A stretch of 64,000 bases of DNA from Isoetes taiwanensis (GCA_021234155.1 JAJEKV010000231.1:126001-190000), one strand, 5' to 3'; positions 10,035 to 21,049 are shown, counted from the stretch's first letter. Notes: generated by a model not told the origin, from the letters alone. Numbers and translations: made by a program.

Positions 10035-13000
10035 GCAAGAAGGAAGCAAGAGAGCACCAAAAAAAGTGCTCAAGCTGGTCCAATGGCTGCATCCAATGAA
10101 GTAGACAAAGGACACAGATGAGTCTGCAGTTTACAAAAATTTTCAAACACAGTGGTTCATAACCAGAGGTGCAGGTGGTAAGTATAGCGCACTGACTTTT
10201 CTTCACGTTTGCAAAAGTCCTGGAAATACTATGTCGACTCCGAGTTCGTCAACCTCGGAACAATCAAAGATGTTTCTGAGGTTGCCGGGCAAGGTGGTCA
10301 AGTGGGGAGGCTTTCTTTCAAGACCTCCCAGGGCTTCATTGTGGTCGACATTGCAAGTTTTAGAATCATCAATATGCAAGTATATCTCACATTACCGGAA
10401 TAAAAAAAGCCTAGCTTCCATCATTAGGAAGGTTTGTTCCAGTCAAAGCGAGGACTTCCCATTAGTGAGTCCGACATGAGGAAGAAGATGAAGGGTCTCC
10501 TACTGCTAATACTTCTGGGCAGGACGAGGACGAAAGTTCAGAGGAAGAAGAATAGGAGTAGCCCAAAAATTAGTAGGCCAAGAGACACCATAGCTGCTAA
10601 GGAACCAAAAAAGAGGAAGGTACAGCAGCTTGAAATAGTGGAGCTCCTCGAGGAAAGCACAAAAAGAAAGGGAAAAGGAAAAGCACCCGGGGTTGCAATA
10701 AAGGAGAAGAAACTTGATAAAACCTCCGAAAGAATGGAGGTAATAAACAGGGAAAAGTTTGTACAAGGGATGATATATCTTCCAGTAACTTGCATAAGGC
10801 TGCCCCCTAAAAATGAAGCTGGTGAAAGGCCACTTCAAGTTCGGAAAATCTACGCAGTCCACTTAAGGAACCTAAAAGACAGAATAAGAAGCAATCCAAA
10901 TGTTGTCCTTGTTGACAGGGAGTAGTGCACAACCCCCAAGACTATAACAGGGAAAATACAAATACCTATACACATTATGTCTTGGGAGGTAATCACAACT
11001 TCAAGGCAAGAAGGCAACTCCACAAAGAGAAGAACCGAAGGTTTCTCTCCGTCCTGTGTGCTGTTTACTGTGGTCTTACCGATGAAGAAGAAAAGATTGT
11101 TGCCAACACCCACAATGCTGACAAAGAGTATAAGTTGAAGATGTGCTTCGTCGACAAGATCAGGTTTATGCACATGGAATATGTTATTTTTAAGGAGAAG
11201 TGAGGTGAGGATCTGAAGAAGCCAGCGTACTTCTTAGAGCTTAAGGAGGCGTGCGCCATTAAATGATGCCTGAAATATGACGAAGCTAACAAAAGGCAGC
11301 CACTCATTGACCACGACAACTGGATCTAATTGGCTTTCAGAGATGGCAAGGTACGCACATTCCGTATTCCGGAATAACAAGTCGTGCTAATGTTTTGTTT
11401 AGATTTTTTGTGTTTACTTTTACTTGTCCATGAAGTGACATAAAATTTTCCTGAACAGATATGGGAACTCCAGGATAAAATATTTACTATGTTCGAATGC
11501 GGGGAGTTGAAGAGCAAAGGCAAGGAGATAACCAAGAAGAAAATCTCCGATGTGCCTAAGAAAGAAATGACCATTACCGTCTGGAGGAAAATGCAAGGCT
11601 TCTCCGACACCGAGCTACTAGAACGGCTGCTCTAGAAGCTTGAAGAAATGTCCAAGTAATTGCACAAGTAAGTCCTCTGTCAAGTTGTTGTTGGTCTAGT
11701 AGCGCCGGTGTATTCTGGAATACATTTGCTGTTGTGTAAATTGTGTATTCCGGAATACACATGTTTTGTATAGACGAGCAATGTCAACAAGGTTCTTTAC
11801 TAATCTGTATTCCGAAATACACAATAGTGTCTTCCAGCAGAAAAAACTTTTAAAACTTAAAATTTGTGTTTCAGAACAAACACTCCGCACTCGCACGACA
11901 AAACAAAATAGTATTCCGGAATACATAATCATTTCCTTGAAGCTGCATATTTCTTTTGAAGATAGCAACTCCATGGACCGGTTGTGTATTCTAGAATACA
12001 ACTTGCTTTACTGCAAAAAGTTTTTCTTGTATCTTGTTGTGTTTTTCTTATTTCCTAACACAGCGTTTTCTTAATGTCTTGCAGCCAGAAGAACATCAAA
12101 ACATGTCAAACATGTTTGATGGGGCAGTTAAACATTGAAACGTGGGACAGGTGCAAGGAGCTCTATCCTATTGCCACTTCCGCCGAGTGCATTGTACAAT
12201 ACGCTCCAAATTTTGAAGGCTAGGTAAGTCTGCTCGTTTTGTTTCCTTTTAACCTGTGATGTGTTAACAGTTGTAGCTATTCTTCCTCTTACAGAGAAAG
12301 AAAAGGAACAAAGATCTTCCCGAGGGCTTCATGCATTTGTTTAGAACTGCACGGGAAGAGAGGTCGTTAGCAGAAAGGAGGACTATTGATGCAGAACCTT
12401 CCGATTATGAAAGATTTTGCATGTTTGATCAAAACAACCTGTTTTCGATCATTCATGGCGATTGCACGAAACTGGTCGGAACGGTTAAGCCGCAGGACTT
12501 CATTTTGGTACTTGTAGACCTACCCTATGGCTTCAAGCTACAAGATAGCCGCTATGACGACCAGCCCTTTAAATTTTCTGAGTTCAATGCATTCATTGAT
12601 AGCATCAAGCAGATCACAATGGCCAAGCATTGGCGTCTAGTTGTGTTCCATTCTAGCATGCAGGCTGGCTTGGTAGAATCCGCTTCCAAATATCACTTCG
12701 GTTCCCCAGTTCAGGCAGGATATGAGAACCTGGTCTGGTAAGTCTTATTCCAGAATACAGTTGCTCTGTGCTTTGTTTCTCTTTCTAGTTGCTAACCTCT
12801 TCCATTACGTTTCGTATTCCGGATTAGTTCTAGTTTTCAAACTGTTTTCTTGTTTTTGCTAACTGCACTTCAAATATTTTACTAGGTACAAAACGAACAT
12901 CAATTAAATCATGGTAGAGGACCAAGGTTGCTCAGCAAGGTGGAGTATCTCCATGTTGCTTACTGGAGTTTTGACGGGAAGAGAACCATGGAGCACTTCA

Positions 13001-13556
13001 ACACTGCCGCCTGCCAAAATTTTTCGAATGTCTTAGAGTTTCCAGCGGTCTTACAAAAACTGCAAGACCCAAGTGCACAAGGCAGGATAGTAAATCACTA
13101 TCAGAAACCACAAAAGCTCATCAACCATCTCCTGGACATGTTCTTGCGTCCAGGAGATTGGGTGCTTGATGCTTTTTCTAGTTCTGGTACTAACATTGCT
13201 TGCGCACTTAAGAAGGGCAGCAACTGTGTAGCCATGGACATTGACAAGAAGGCTGTAAATTTGTAACAATGAGATTGGCTGCCTTACCTATTTTACCAGA
13301 TGAAAATCAAGAATTAGGAGCCAAGTCTTTATCTGATTATGCTAAACTGACTTCCTCAGAGATACAGCCTCCTTTCACAAGCTCACTAGACGATGAGGCC
13401 ACTTTTGCAAAGCTGAAAGAAGTAGCTCTAGCTACTATTCCAGAGGACAAGGAAGAAGCAAAAGGTAAGTCTCCAATAAAGGAGCAGACGGCAGAGAAAG
13501 ATAGTGCTGAAATAAGCAAAAACAATGACGAAGATTATGAGATAGATCTTTGACTT
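10035..13556 (+). pseudogene. ParB-like domain plus N6/N4 DNA methyltransferase gene, multi-exon, decayed
   Basis: Exons seen from splice sites and frame: 10035-10177, about 10218-11350 (frameshifts near 10548 and 10922), 11459-11667, 12085-12223, 12295-12737 and 12886-13553. The Lys/Glu-rich linker at 10430-10740 looks nuclear. The ParB-like part (about 10740-11200) shows the VLGGNHNFKARRQL motif and the GLTDEE-HNAD helix region. The methyltransferase has motif IV as DLPYGF (12520-12537), the QKP motif (13105-13113) and the AdoMet motif DAFSSSGT (13168-13191), that is, beta-class order (catalytic motif before AdoMet motif). An acidic tail follows. Enzymes of this class methylate adenine-N6 or cytosine-N4, and ParB-methylase fusions are known from phages and bacteria. 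Motif IV is normally DPPY; here the first Pro is Leu. In-frame stops lie at 10102, 11201, 11264, 11327, 11633, 11657, 12221 and 12905, and a frameshift near 13255. Introns carry the palindromes. Confidence 0.8.
11362..12826. repeat. Intronic palindrome copies (TATTCCGGAATA type)
   Basis: Eight more copies of the same palindrome are centred near 11370, 11716, 11751, 11813, 11917, 11992, 12751 and 12820. They fall in three introns of the methyltransferase gene (11351-11458, 11668-12084, 12738-12885) and none falls in an exon. Several are diverged at the central bases (CTAG, CTGG or CCAG instead of CCGG), while the TATT/AATA arms are kept. Confidence 0.85.
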
Positions 13557-13929
13557 TCTTCGTGCTAAATTATTTATTATTTACTACAATGTGCCACCAA
13601 CATTGATGTACCGAGTTTTATTAAAAAAATAAAATTATTCTTTCTTTCCTAATTCGGTGTTTTTTATGTCTTAATTTCAGTCTTTTCAAAGTCATGTCTA
13701 AATTTTCTTTCCACAAATACAAAGTTGTCCCCTAATGATGGCTTTAAATGCAAGGTTTAAAAAAAACGAACCTCTTGAAATTCTCAACAACTTTCAAAAA
13801 AGGCCAATTTCAGAAACGTGGTGTTTTCTAAAAGGGAATCTTCGAAACAGGAGTATTGCAATACTCCCGTTTAATTTGCAACAGTGTTTCAACTGGCTGC
13901 TCCAACTTGTAAAAGGTTTTGATCTTCAA
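13557..13929. other. Gap after the methyltransferase gene, with a 28-bp palindrome
   Basis: No gene is recognisable here. The first part is AT-rich with AATAAA-like signals near 13629 and is a plausible 3' UTR of the methyltransferase gene. At 13846-13873 lies an inverted repeat with the perfect 18-bp centre GGAGTATTGCAATACTCC flanked by AAAC/GTTT. It has the same size class as the module palindromes but a different core. The Copia coding remnant begins right after it, so it may mark the right edge of the module. Confidence 0.4.
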
Positions 13930-15361
13930 TAGCATCCTACTCTTGCAAGTTGTGAAGCTTGTGCCTTGGACAAATAATACCACCGATCTTTTACTCTCAT
14001 TGCGTCTCGTGCTAGTGCTCTTTTTGAATTAGTACACACAGATCTTTGTGGTACAACTCATGTTCCTTCTCTCTCGTGTGGCTATTATTTTCAGACATTT
14101 ATTGATGAATTGAGCAGGAAAACATGGGTCTATTTCTTGAAGCAAAAATCTGCTGCATTTGCCCATTTCCAAGAATGGAAAAGCGCTTGTTGAAAATCAA
14201 GTAGCCTATCGGATTAAGAAACTCAGCTGATCTGGTAATGGTGGAAAATTCATCAGTCATGCATCCAATCAATTTGATGTTGATCATAGTATTGAGTGCC
14301 AACTTACCGAACCTCATATTCCACAACATAATGGTGTTACTGAACGAAAGAATTGTAGCATTGTTGACATGGCACATTACTTGCTCGCTCAATCCTTGGC
14401 ATCCATTCAATTTTGGGTTGAAGCGATAAAGTACTCAATCTACCTTCTTAATAGGTCGTCCACTATTGCTGTGAAAAATCAGACTCCTGAACAAGCCGTC
14501 ACTGGCATTAAGCCAAATCTTTCTCAATTGGGTGTCTTTGGATGTACCGCTTGTATGCTTATTCCCAAAGTTAATTGCAAAAAACTTGAGTCTACCAGCA
14601 AAAAAATGATTTTTGTGGGTTGTTTTCACCAGTGCAAGCATGATCATAGACTGGTTGATCCAGATACCAAGAAGCTTTATGTTAGTTGAGATGTATTTTC
14701 CATGAAGACATTTCAGCATTTTAACAAGGTTCAAAAACTCCTAATGTGGAATTTATTGATATTTCTGCACAAATAACAGATGACATCGAAGCTTCTAATC
14801 CATCAGACGCAATTTTTGATATTCCAGTACCTACCGCGATTCCAGCGCCTGCAATGCTTTCAGCACCTCTGTTTCCTTATCATGGCACAAACCTTGACAT
14901 ATCCAATCAAGGAGGAGATCTTGACCCATCTGATCCAGGAGGGGGTCTTGATCATCTTGATCAAGGAGGAGTTGAAGAAGCACTTGGCCGAGGAAAAAGG
15001 AAGTGTTATCCTCCTCAAAGGTTTGCCTTCTATGCTAAAATTATGCCCAGCATTATGGAGTTTTGTGATGCTGCTATTATCAATGAATCCATCAGCTATT
15101 GTGAAGCTATTTCATGCGACGTTGCACCTTATTGGCAGCAAGCAATGGACCACGAAATAGATTCTATTGTTCAAAATTGCACTTGGAATTTGGTTCCAAT
15201 TCCTCATGATCGAAAGATCATTGGTAATAAATGGGTCTATAAATGTAAGCTCCATCCTAGTGGCACCATCAATAGCTATAAAGCGCTCTTGATTGCACAG
15301 GATTTCAACTTGCAATATGGCATTGGTTACTTGAAAACATTTTCTCCAATGATCAAGATGA
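13930..15361 (+). pseudogene. Ty1/Copia pol, left half: GAG-pre-integrase, integrase, start of RT
   Basis: The frame starts in the GAG-pre-integrase CxxC (SCEAC), then the integrase core (FELVHTDLCG, FIDELSRKTWVYF), PQHNGVTERKN near 14320-14355, and the C-terminal block 14369-14689 (LGVFGCTACMLIPK). The RT N-terminus follows at about 15120-15361 (WQQAMDHEIDSI, NKWVYKCKLHPSGTI, FSPMIKM). Frameshifts occur near 14180 and 14690, with stops throughout. Upstream gag and 5' LTR are missing. The RT reading stops exactly at the conserved FSP-KM motif and resumes at 27315, because nested elements are inserted between. Confidence 0.85.
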
Positions 15362-15436
15362 TGAGAATGAGAATGATTTTTTATCGTCCACTGAGGCCAA
15401 TCGGCCTATGGGACCCATAAGGAGCGCAACAAACTT

Positions 15437-15501
15437 ATTACTGTCCGGGTTAAAAAACCCCCGCCCCGAAGGGTTTTCGAGGGAAAAACCGTGGCAGTAA
15501 T
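15437..15501 (-). other. LINE B 3'-terminal stem-loop
   Basis: An inverted repeat attactg/cagtaat encloses complementary gggtt-aaaaaa and ttttt-cc arms. The corresponding sequence occurs near the 3' end of the copies ending at about 62345 and about 62985. LINE reverse transcriptases often recognise a 3' RNA stem-loop, so this is a candidate recognition element (inference). Confidence 0.55.
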
Positions 15502-15813
15502 AAGAATGCTGTCAAACTGTACAAGTATACATCAATGTATATATACATGTCAAGTGTGTGCCCGAGGACATAGATGATCTCGCATGTCCATAACCTCCCG
15601 GAAGGTATGATCCCAAAGACCTGCACGGATCGCGGCTCAATGTCACATGTAACGGCTGGCCAGGCCCGACCAACTCAAAGATAGCGCCGTCGGAATTTGA
15701 TCATATGCCGGGCAACTTTGAAGGGTATGAGATTCATCCTCAATGACTCCCATTTGCAAAGATTGACAGAGCCCGCCCTGGCGTGGCTCACTAATCCATC
15801 CGCCCGCCTCAAT

Positions 15814-17525
15814 TCAAGATGATGTGCTCTGTGCGCGAATGGAGGCAATGAGTCTGCGCTTTTCATGGGCAAGTGGGTACGCAGGTAGCAATGTGGGATT
15901 TATGTGGCGCTGATAGTGTGTTGTCTTGACATGTTCAAGGGCATTGGCATCCCAAAGCTTGCCGAGGAAGCAAGCGCCAAGATATTGCCTCAAGCTATGG
16001 CGACCGCCTCTGTTTGCACATGTATGCACCTATGCTCCCGCACATTCCATCTAGCCAACCATTGAGCTCTCTTTTCCCTCCAGCAGGCCTTGAGGCGTTG
16101 CGGCCCCATTGCCATGATATAAGCTAGTTTAGGGAGACGAGCATCGCCCATATTGACCACCTTCCGAAAAAAATAGACAATGTGGCGATCAAGGGCGCCT
16201 CCGAAGAGGCAAGAATCGTCTCCCTGCAGTAGAATTTGATATGGGACTGTGGACTTCACCCCTAGTGCTTTCATTACTAAGAAGGCTTTTCGACGGACTG
16301 CTCCAAGTCATTCCAAGTAGCAAGTGATACCTCGGGCCCCGGACTTCCACCTCAGATAAAAGGACGGGCTCCACCAAGACCTTGAGCAGTGTGGACCGAT
16401 GGGCCCAATCATACAACTCCGCTCTATGACTATTGTTTTGCATTGCATATAGTGCCTTCCACTGCCGTCCACTCGTTGTCGTATGGATATGTCCGGTGCA
16501 TAGTAGAAGGAAACTCCACTCCCAAATATTTGTATGTGGATGCAACTTCCACATTCTCGCCTTGGTAGCGGAAGGAGGGGACCCTTGGCTGATGTGAAGA
16601 TGATATGAAAACCACCTTAGTCTTGGCAGGTTGAGGCGCATATCGGTCGCCTGGCGTATCGTGTCTGGGGGCATCGAGATGTCGTTGCATGTCCGCCGGT
16701 GTGTAAGCTAGGAGGTCCACATCATCAGATATATTAACCCGTCGATGATCCGATAGAGAAGGTGAGCTCCATCGCCCCATTATCAACAAGCCAGCTCTCT
16801 AATTGATCAATGTAAAGCCCAAACAATGTTGGGGAGAGAGGGCATCCCCCGACGAACCCCCGATACTACTATCAAATGGTTGGCTTTGTCCGCCGCGAAA
16901 CAAACCCGAAAGCATCTTTCATATAGCTCGTATTAATCGCATTCTCGCAAATCTACGGGAACCCCCAGCTATTGCAGCCTTGTCCATAATTTTTCCCGAG
17001 GCCACGTTGTCAAACGCCGCGAAAAATCCACAAAGAAACAATATAGATCCCGGACGGCGGTTCCTACCTTGTCTTCAATCAGAGTTCGCCAACGTGAAGA
17101 TGTCGCCAATGGTTGAGTCTTGGGGGTCCAATCCCGCCTGGGTGAGGGCTCGCGACTCTCTGACCTCTGCCTTGACCCTGTCAAACCGCTACTCGAGAAT
17201 CCCAAAGCCAGCGCTTTTTGCAAACATCGAACCCGACCATGATTGTTCGGTAATTGGTCGGGCAAGTGTGGGTCACCGCCTTATAGATGGGAACAACTCG
17301 CTATTGGTCCACCGCAGCGGGAAGCCTTCCTGTAATGCCTTGTTGAGCAAGGCGGTCATCACTGGTATTATGGACGGCCCTGCCCACTTAAACGATTCTG
17401 CCTGTATACCATCCAGATCTGGGGCTTTCCCATTGGCAAGATGCTGTAAGCCTTGTTCCACGTCCGAATCTGTGATTTCCAGCATTGGGCCTTCTTGCAA
17501 GGGTAATGCGGCATGTGCACCCTGA
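15814..17525 (-). pseudogene. LINE B reverse transcriptase and C-terminal region, frameshifted
   Basis: Minus-strand blocks from 17500 leftwards carry the RT finger motif LANGKAPDLDGIQAESFKW (17273-17500) and a middle part in other frames (17265-16790). The thumb block is VNISDDVDLLAY with the family signature KTKVVFIS and STYKYLGVEF (16789-16430). The tail runs over 16674-15814 with repeated frame changes. The YADD-type catalytic box is degraded (DDVDLL remains). The same YKYLG signature recurs in the other family copies at 61200 and 63560. No intact ORF remains. Confidence 0.75.
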
Positions 17526-17528
17526 AGG

Positions 17529-18880
17529 TCATATAGCTGTTACAAGTATTGCCTCCACTGCTCGGGAGTGTACTGGCTTTCTAAGAACCCTTCGCCAGAA
17601 GGTCCTGGGGTGATGTTCCAGGAGGTAAAACATTTCCCTTTGATGCGCTGTAGTGTACCTGGCTTTCTTAGCTTTAAGGAAGATGCGGTACTGTTTGACT
17701 GCATGTGGGCGTAAAGCAGGGTCTGTGACTTGGCGGAGCCATCGTTTGTGTTCCTTGCACTCTGCATCAAACCATTGATTACGTGGAAAGGTTGTGTTCC
17801 TGGAGGTCCGTCGTGGACGGCTTATCCCAAAGCACCTCTCTGCCGCAGTCCTAAGCACCTCAGTCAGTCGGCCTGTCTGTTGCTCTAGTGTAGGATATTG
17901 CAAAATTTCTGCCAGGTCATCTATAAGCATCTGGGCATAAGCCCCTGCATGTTCATAATCCAATCGCAGTTGAGGCATGTGAGGAGTTGTTGCACCGGAG
18001 GTTCGCACAACCTGCCAAGCTAATTAACTTCAAGTAAAGTGGTAAGTGGTCTGAGTCGATCTCTTCATCCCTATTAGTTATTCCCACTTGAAAGTGCTTA
18101 ACGACATGCATATCCTGCTTAGGCACCAGCACATAGTCCACCACACTAGATCCGCCCCCTGGTTTTCCTGTCTACAAGTGCTCTTGCAGGTGGAAGGCCA
18201 GCGTGCCGATCCATTCGCAGTTACGGGTCCAAGATTTTGCAGAGCAAAAGCAATGTCGACCATATAGCGTGACATGATTGTCATCCGATGTCCGCGGGCC
18301 AAGCTCCTTCTGCGGGGATGCAACCGCAATATATCATCAGTCAAGGGATCAAATCTCATGGGTTGTTCTACCCTGGTGCGCGCATTGAAGTCTCCAAGGA
18401 GTATGACACTGCCCAACTGCTTATGCTATTGTATGTCATCATATAGATCGACATAGGGGTCCAGCCTATCCACATCGGAAAGTGGGTGTGATAGAAGTTG
18501 CTTTACGCATGTGGAAAGTAGCGGTCGCCACAAAGAGGGTCTCAAGCATCGCAGGTTTTGCACACGCACCCACGCAGTGCCGGTTGTGCTTGTCTATCTT
18601 GAACAAGGAGATTGACCGTGCCAAGGTTGTTCGGTAGTAGCGAGAAACCCCCATGCCCCCGCTTTCTGTGCAATCATTGGAGATTGAGTAGTGCTGGTAT
18701 CCTGGCAAGTCAGGTATCATGTGTCCCGCATAATGGGTATCCTAGCAAGTCGGGTATCCCGGTCCCCGCATGCTCCCATGTTTCCATGAGGAAGATGAGA
18801 TCCATGTCTGTGGCAACTGAGTTGAGACTATCTCCCTTCTGCCATGGGAAGCCTCGACAATTCCATGATACCATGCAGAG
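17529..18880 (-). pseudogene. LINE B APE endonuclease and linker, decayed
   Basis: The endonuclease starts near 18874 on the minus strand with a VSWNCRGF-type motif. It continues with SVILLGDFNAR (18416-18380), VDYVLVP (18144-18120) and SDHLPLYLKL (about 18060-18030), the usual EEP nuclease order. A linker (18008-17529) with YLLEHHPRTFWRRV leads into the RT. A roughly 45-bp duplication in the gap near 18710-18750 and several frame changes break it. Confidence 0.7.
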
Positions 18881-19046
18881 GCACAATTCCTATTTGTTGG
18901 CGGCCAGGTGGGGATGATGGCACGGCAGCAGCAGGGGATGGCGTAGTGGAAGCATCCCGAGATGTGCGAGCAACGGAAGGTGAGGCAACTTGACCGTATG
19001 CGCGGTCTGAAGCAGCGAAAGCGATGGGCGCTGGGGTTAGCAAGAT

Positions 19047-20085
19047 TCATAGCAAAGATTCGGCCTGACGAAAATTTGCATCTTGCCCCGAATAAGTCCC
19101 CGCAGCTCCTCCCTCGTCTGCTAATGCTTTTAACTTTGGCTTAACTTCGTTGCTGTGGGTCAGGTCTCGGTCAACATATAGGGCAGTTCCCTTTAGCTGC
19201 CTACCCTGACGCAGGATGGTTGCTTTCACTTGCGCATCTCGTACTGTGAAAGTTACTACCCGTGGGCGGTCTAGGTGCTGGACGCCATGCCGTCTCGCCC
19301 TAATAATGTTTACTGGCATGGGGAATGTCATTCGAGCAAGAATCAACATTTGGAGCCGTTTAATGAGGTCCTCCCCCGCCTCTTCGCAGCCGGGGCCACG
19401 TACCACCACATTGTGGCTTCTCGCCTCGAGCTCGGAGCTCATTTATTGGGTCAATCACCGCACAAATGAGGAGTTGTTTCTTTGTCCCCGGAGCATAGGC
19501 TGAGGCCCACGTGGGGCGGGGTGGCATGGAGCGGCTTGGGGTGCGAGTAGACGGCCCCGGGCCGACACCTTGCGAGACTCTTGGGCGGTGTGGGGCCGTG
19601 GCAGGTATAGTGGTCTCTCCTTCACGAATCCGAGCTTAGCTTAGCTCTGAAATTGTTGATGCCTTGTCAATTCACGCATGCATCGTTGCAATTGCTCATG
19701 AGCCTCTGCATTGAGGCCCTTGCCTTGTTCAGGAATGGCTGCCCTCAGCTCCTGCACCTTCCGATCTTGGGCTGCGGATTTATGCTCCAGTTTCTGCAAG
19801 CGAGAGTCTAGCATAGGGTTCATTGCAGATGAGGCCACTTCTTGTGTCTCGACCCTATTGAAGGGCTCTCAATTGTGACTGGCTCTCTTCAAAAACGACC
19901 TGGACTTTTCGCATCATAGTAGCAGCCTCCTCAGCCTCTGATCGAAGGTGGGAGATGGTTACCATTGTCTCCTGCTCAACACGTTGCTTGTCCTGTGTCA
20001 TGGTTTCCATGGCGGTGTACAAGGAATCCATCGCGAACTGCATGTCAGCAAGACTCTTCTCATCCTTCTGCCTTTTAGAGTGCAC
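19047..20085 (-). pseudogene. LINE B ORF1: coiled coil plus RNA-binding-like domain
   Basis: The minus-strand blocks 20085-19855 and 19838-19641 are heptad-rich coiled-coil segments. Block 19442-19047 carries the motifs VVVRGPG, GEDLIKRLQMLI, RPRVVTFTVRDAQVKATIL and LYVDRDLT. That arrangement resembles the coiled coil plus RRM-like fold of L1-type ORF1 proteins, which coat the LINE RNA. The three blocks are in different frames, so the gene is broken. The family assignment rests on layout and these motifs. Confidence 0.6.
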
Positions 20086-21049
20086 TAGGCGAAGGCCATC
20101 TTCCAGTGCTCAATGCGGGGTCTCCATCTTTGGAAACACTTATTTGTTTTGATAAGAGTTTGCCTCTTGAGCAATTTGGGTACGGAGGCCTGCATTTCCT
20201 CTGCCAAGCAAGCAATTCGAGCTCTGTTGCCCTCTGCCATTGCTTGAACCTATTTCCAGTGCTCCTCAACTACCTGGTTTGGTGGTGGTGAATCACGGAT
20301 ACGGCTTGCCGCTAGGCTAGAGTATCCGTCATATGCCCGCCGAGCTATGCTTGTTGCCGCGAGACTTTGCCCGCGCTTCTCTTTTCGGTGTACATTGTCA
20401 ATTTTGCGGTGTCATCGGCTGGCGCTTTGGGGATGGCATCTATGTACTCTCCCAGTAGAAGTTTTGCTGCCATGTGTGCGCTAGGTAGAGGTGCGTATCA
20501 GCACCATCCACATGCATATCTGTGGGGTTGGATAAAGAGACGCAGGGCTCGTCCGGCTCTTCTATCTTTGGAGTTGCCATGAATCGATGTCACCCCTAGG
20601 GCGGCAATGCGAAAGCCTCCAAGCACTTTGATGATGCACAACCTCGTCCCTTTACAAATACCCCGCCTAAAAGCTTCCCGCGTGTCGGTAGTAGGCGGGC
20701 TTTCCAAGTGCAAGAAGCAAGTGCGGGCTCTTTCACCTTCTGACACATGGCAATGCGAAGTGTTCAAGTGCATAAATCAAGCGCGACCTCTAGTGCAACC
20801 TCTCGCCACCTTACGACGCTTTGTGCGAAATGAAAATAAGCAATGGTTTTTCCCCTTACGGGGGCGCCCATCTGCAAGGCTTCAGCATGCAAATGCTTTA
20901 ATCCAAGGTGATTGGATGGTATCACACACCCTCTGAATCCCGTCTTAAAATCGGGTTGCAAAAACTTTGTTGTTTTCTCCTCTCAGATCTTAAGCAAATG
21001 TGTACAAACCATATGTCTTTATAATCATCACAGAACAAGAATTCCAATG
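20086..21049. other. LINE B 5' region and junction to the DIRS-type element
   Basis: The part up to about 20960 is GC-rich like the LINE and probably its 5' UTR. A 27-30 bp phrase (aagtgc-aagaagcaagtgcgggc) recurs with changes at 20705-20735 and 20765-20795. From about 20960 to 21049 the DNA is AT-rich and unrecognised. No gene is supported here. Confidence 0.4.

Larger units (their letters stand above)
15362..20960 (-). mobile_element. LINE family B: GC-rich endonuclease/RT retrotransposon inside Copia
   Basis: On the minus strand this reads from about 20960 to 15362 as a coiled-coil plus RNA-binding ORF1, APE endonuclease, reverse transcriptase and a 3' region with a stem-loop and a short-repeat tail (cattct units, 15362-15376). 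Base composition is clearly more GC-rich than in the surrounding elements. Related copies lie at 29085-29870, 61057-62345, 62485-62985 and 63000-63672, and the 3' end here matches 62255-62350 nearly base for base. The 5' limit is uncertain because the DIRS-type element follows at 21050. Confidence 0.75.

Noticed and set aside
10231-10479. Alternative ATG frame in the methyltransferase gene
   Set aside because: A Ser-rich frame starting at ATG overlaps 10218-10403, but the other frame (VDSEFVNLGTIKDVSEV) looks more protein-like. Which one is used cannot be settled here.
9179-13556. Reassigned genetic code (stops read as Gln/Arg)
   Set aside because: Frameshifts accompany the stops and TGA is used as well as TAA/TAG, so pseudogene decay is simpler.
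16803-17525. 240-codon plus-strand ORF
   Set aside because: It is the antisense of the LINE B reverse transcriptase, whose motifs are clear on the minus strand.
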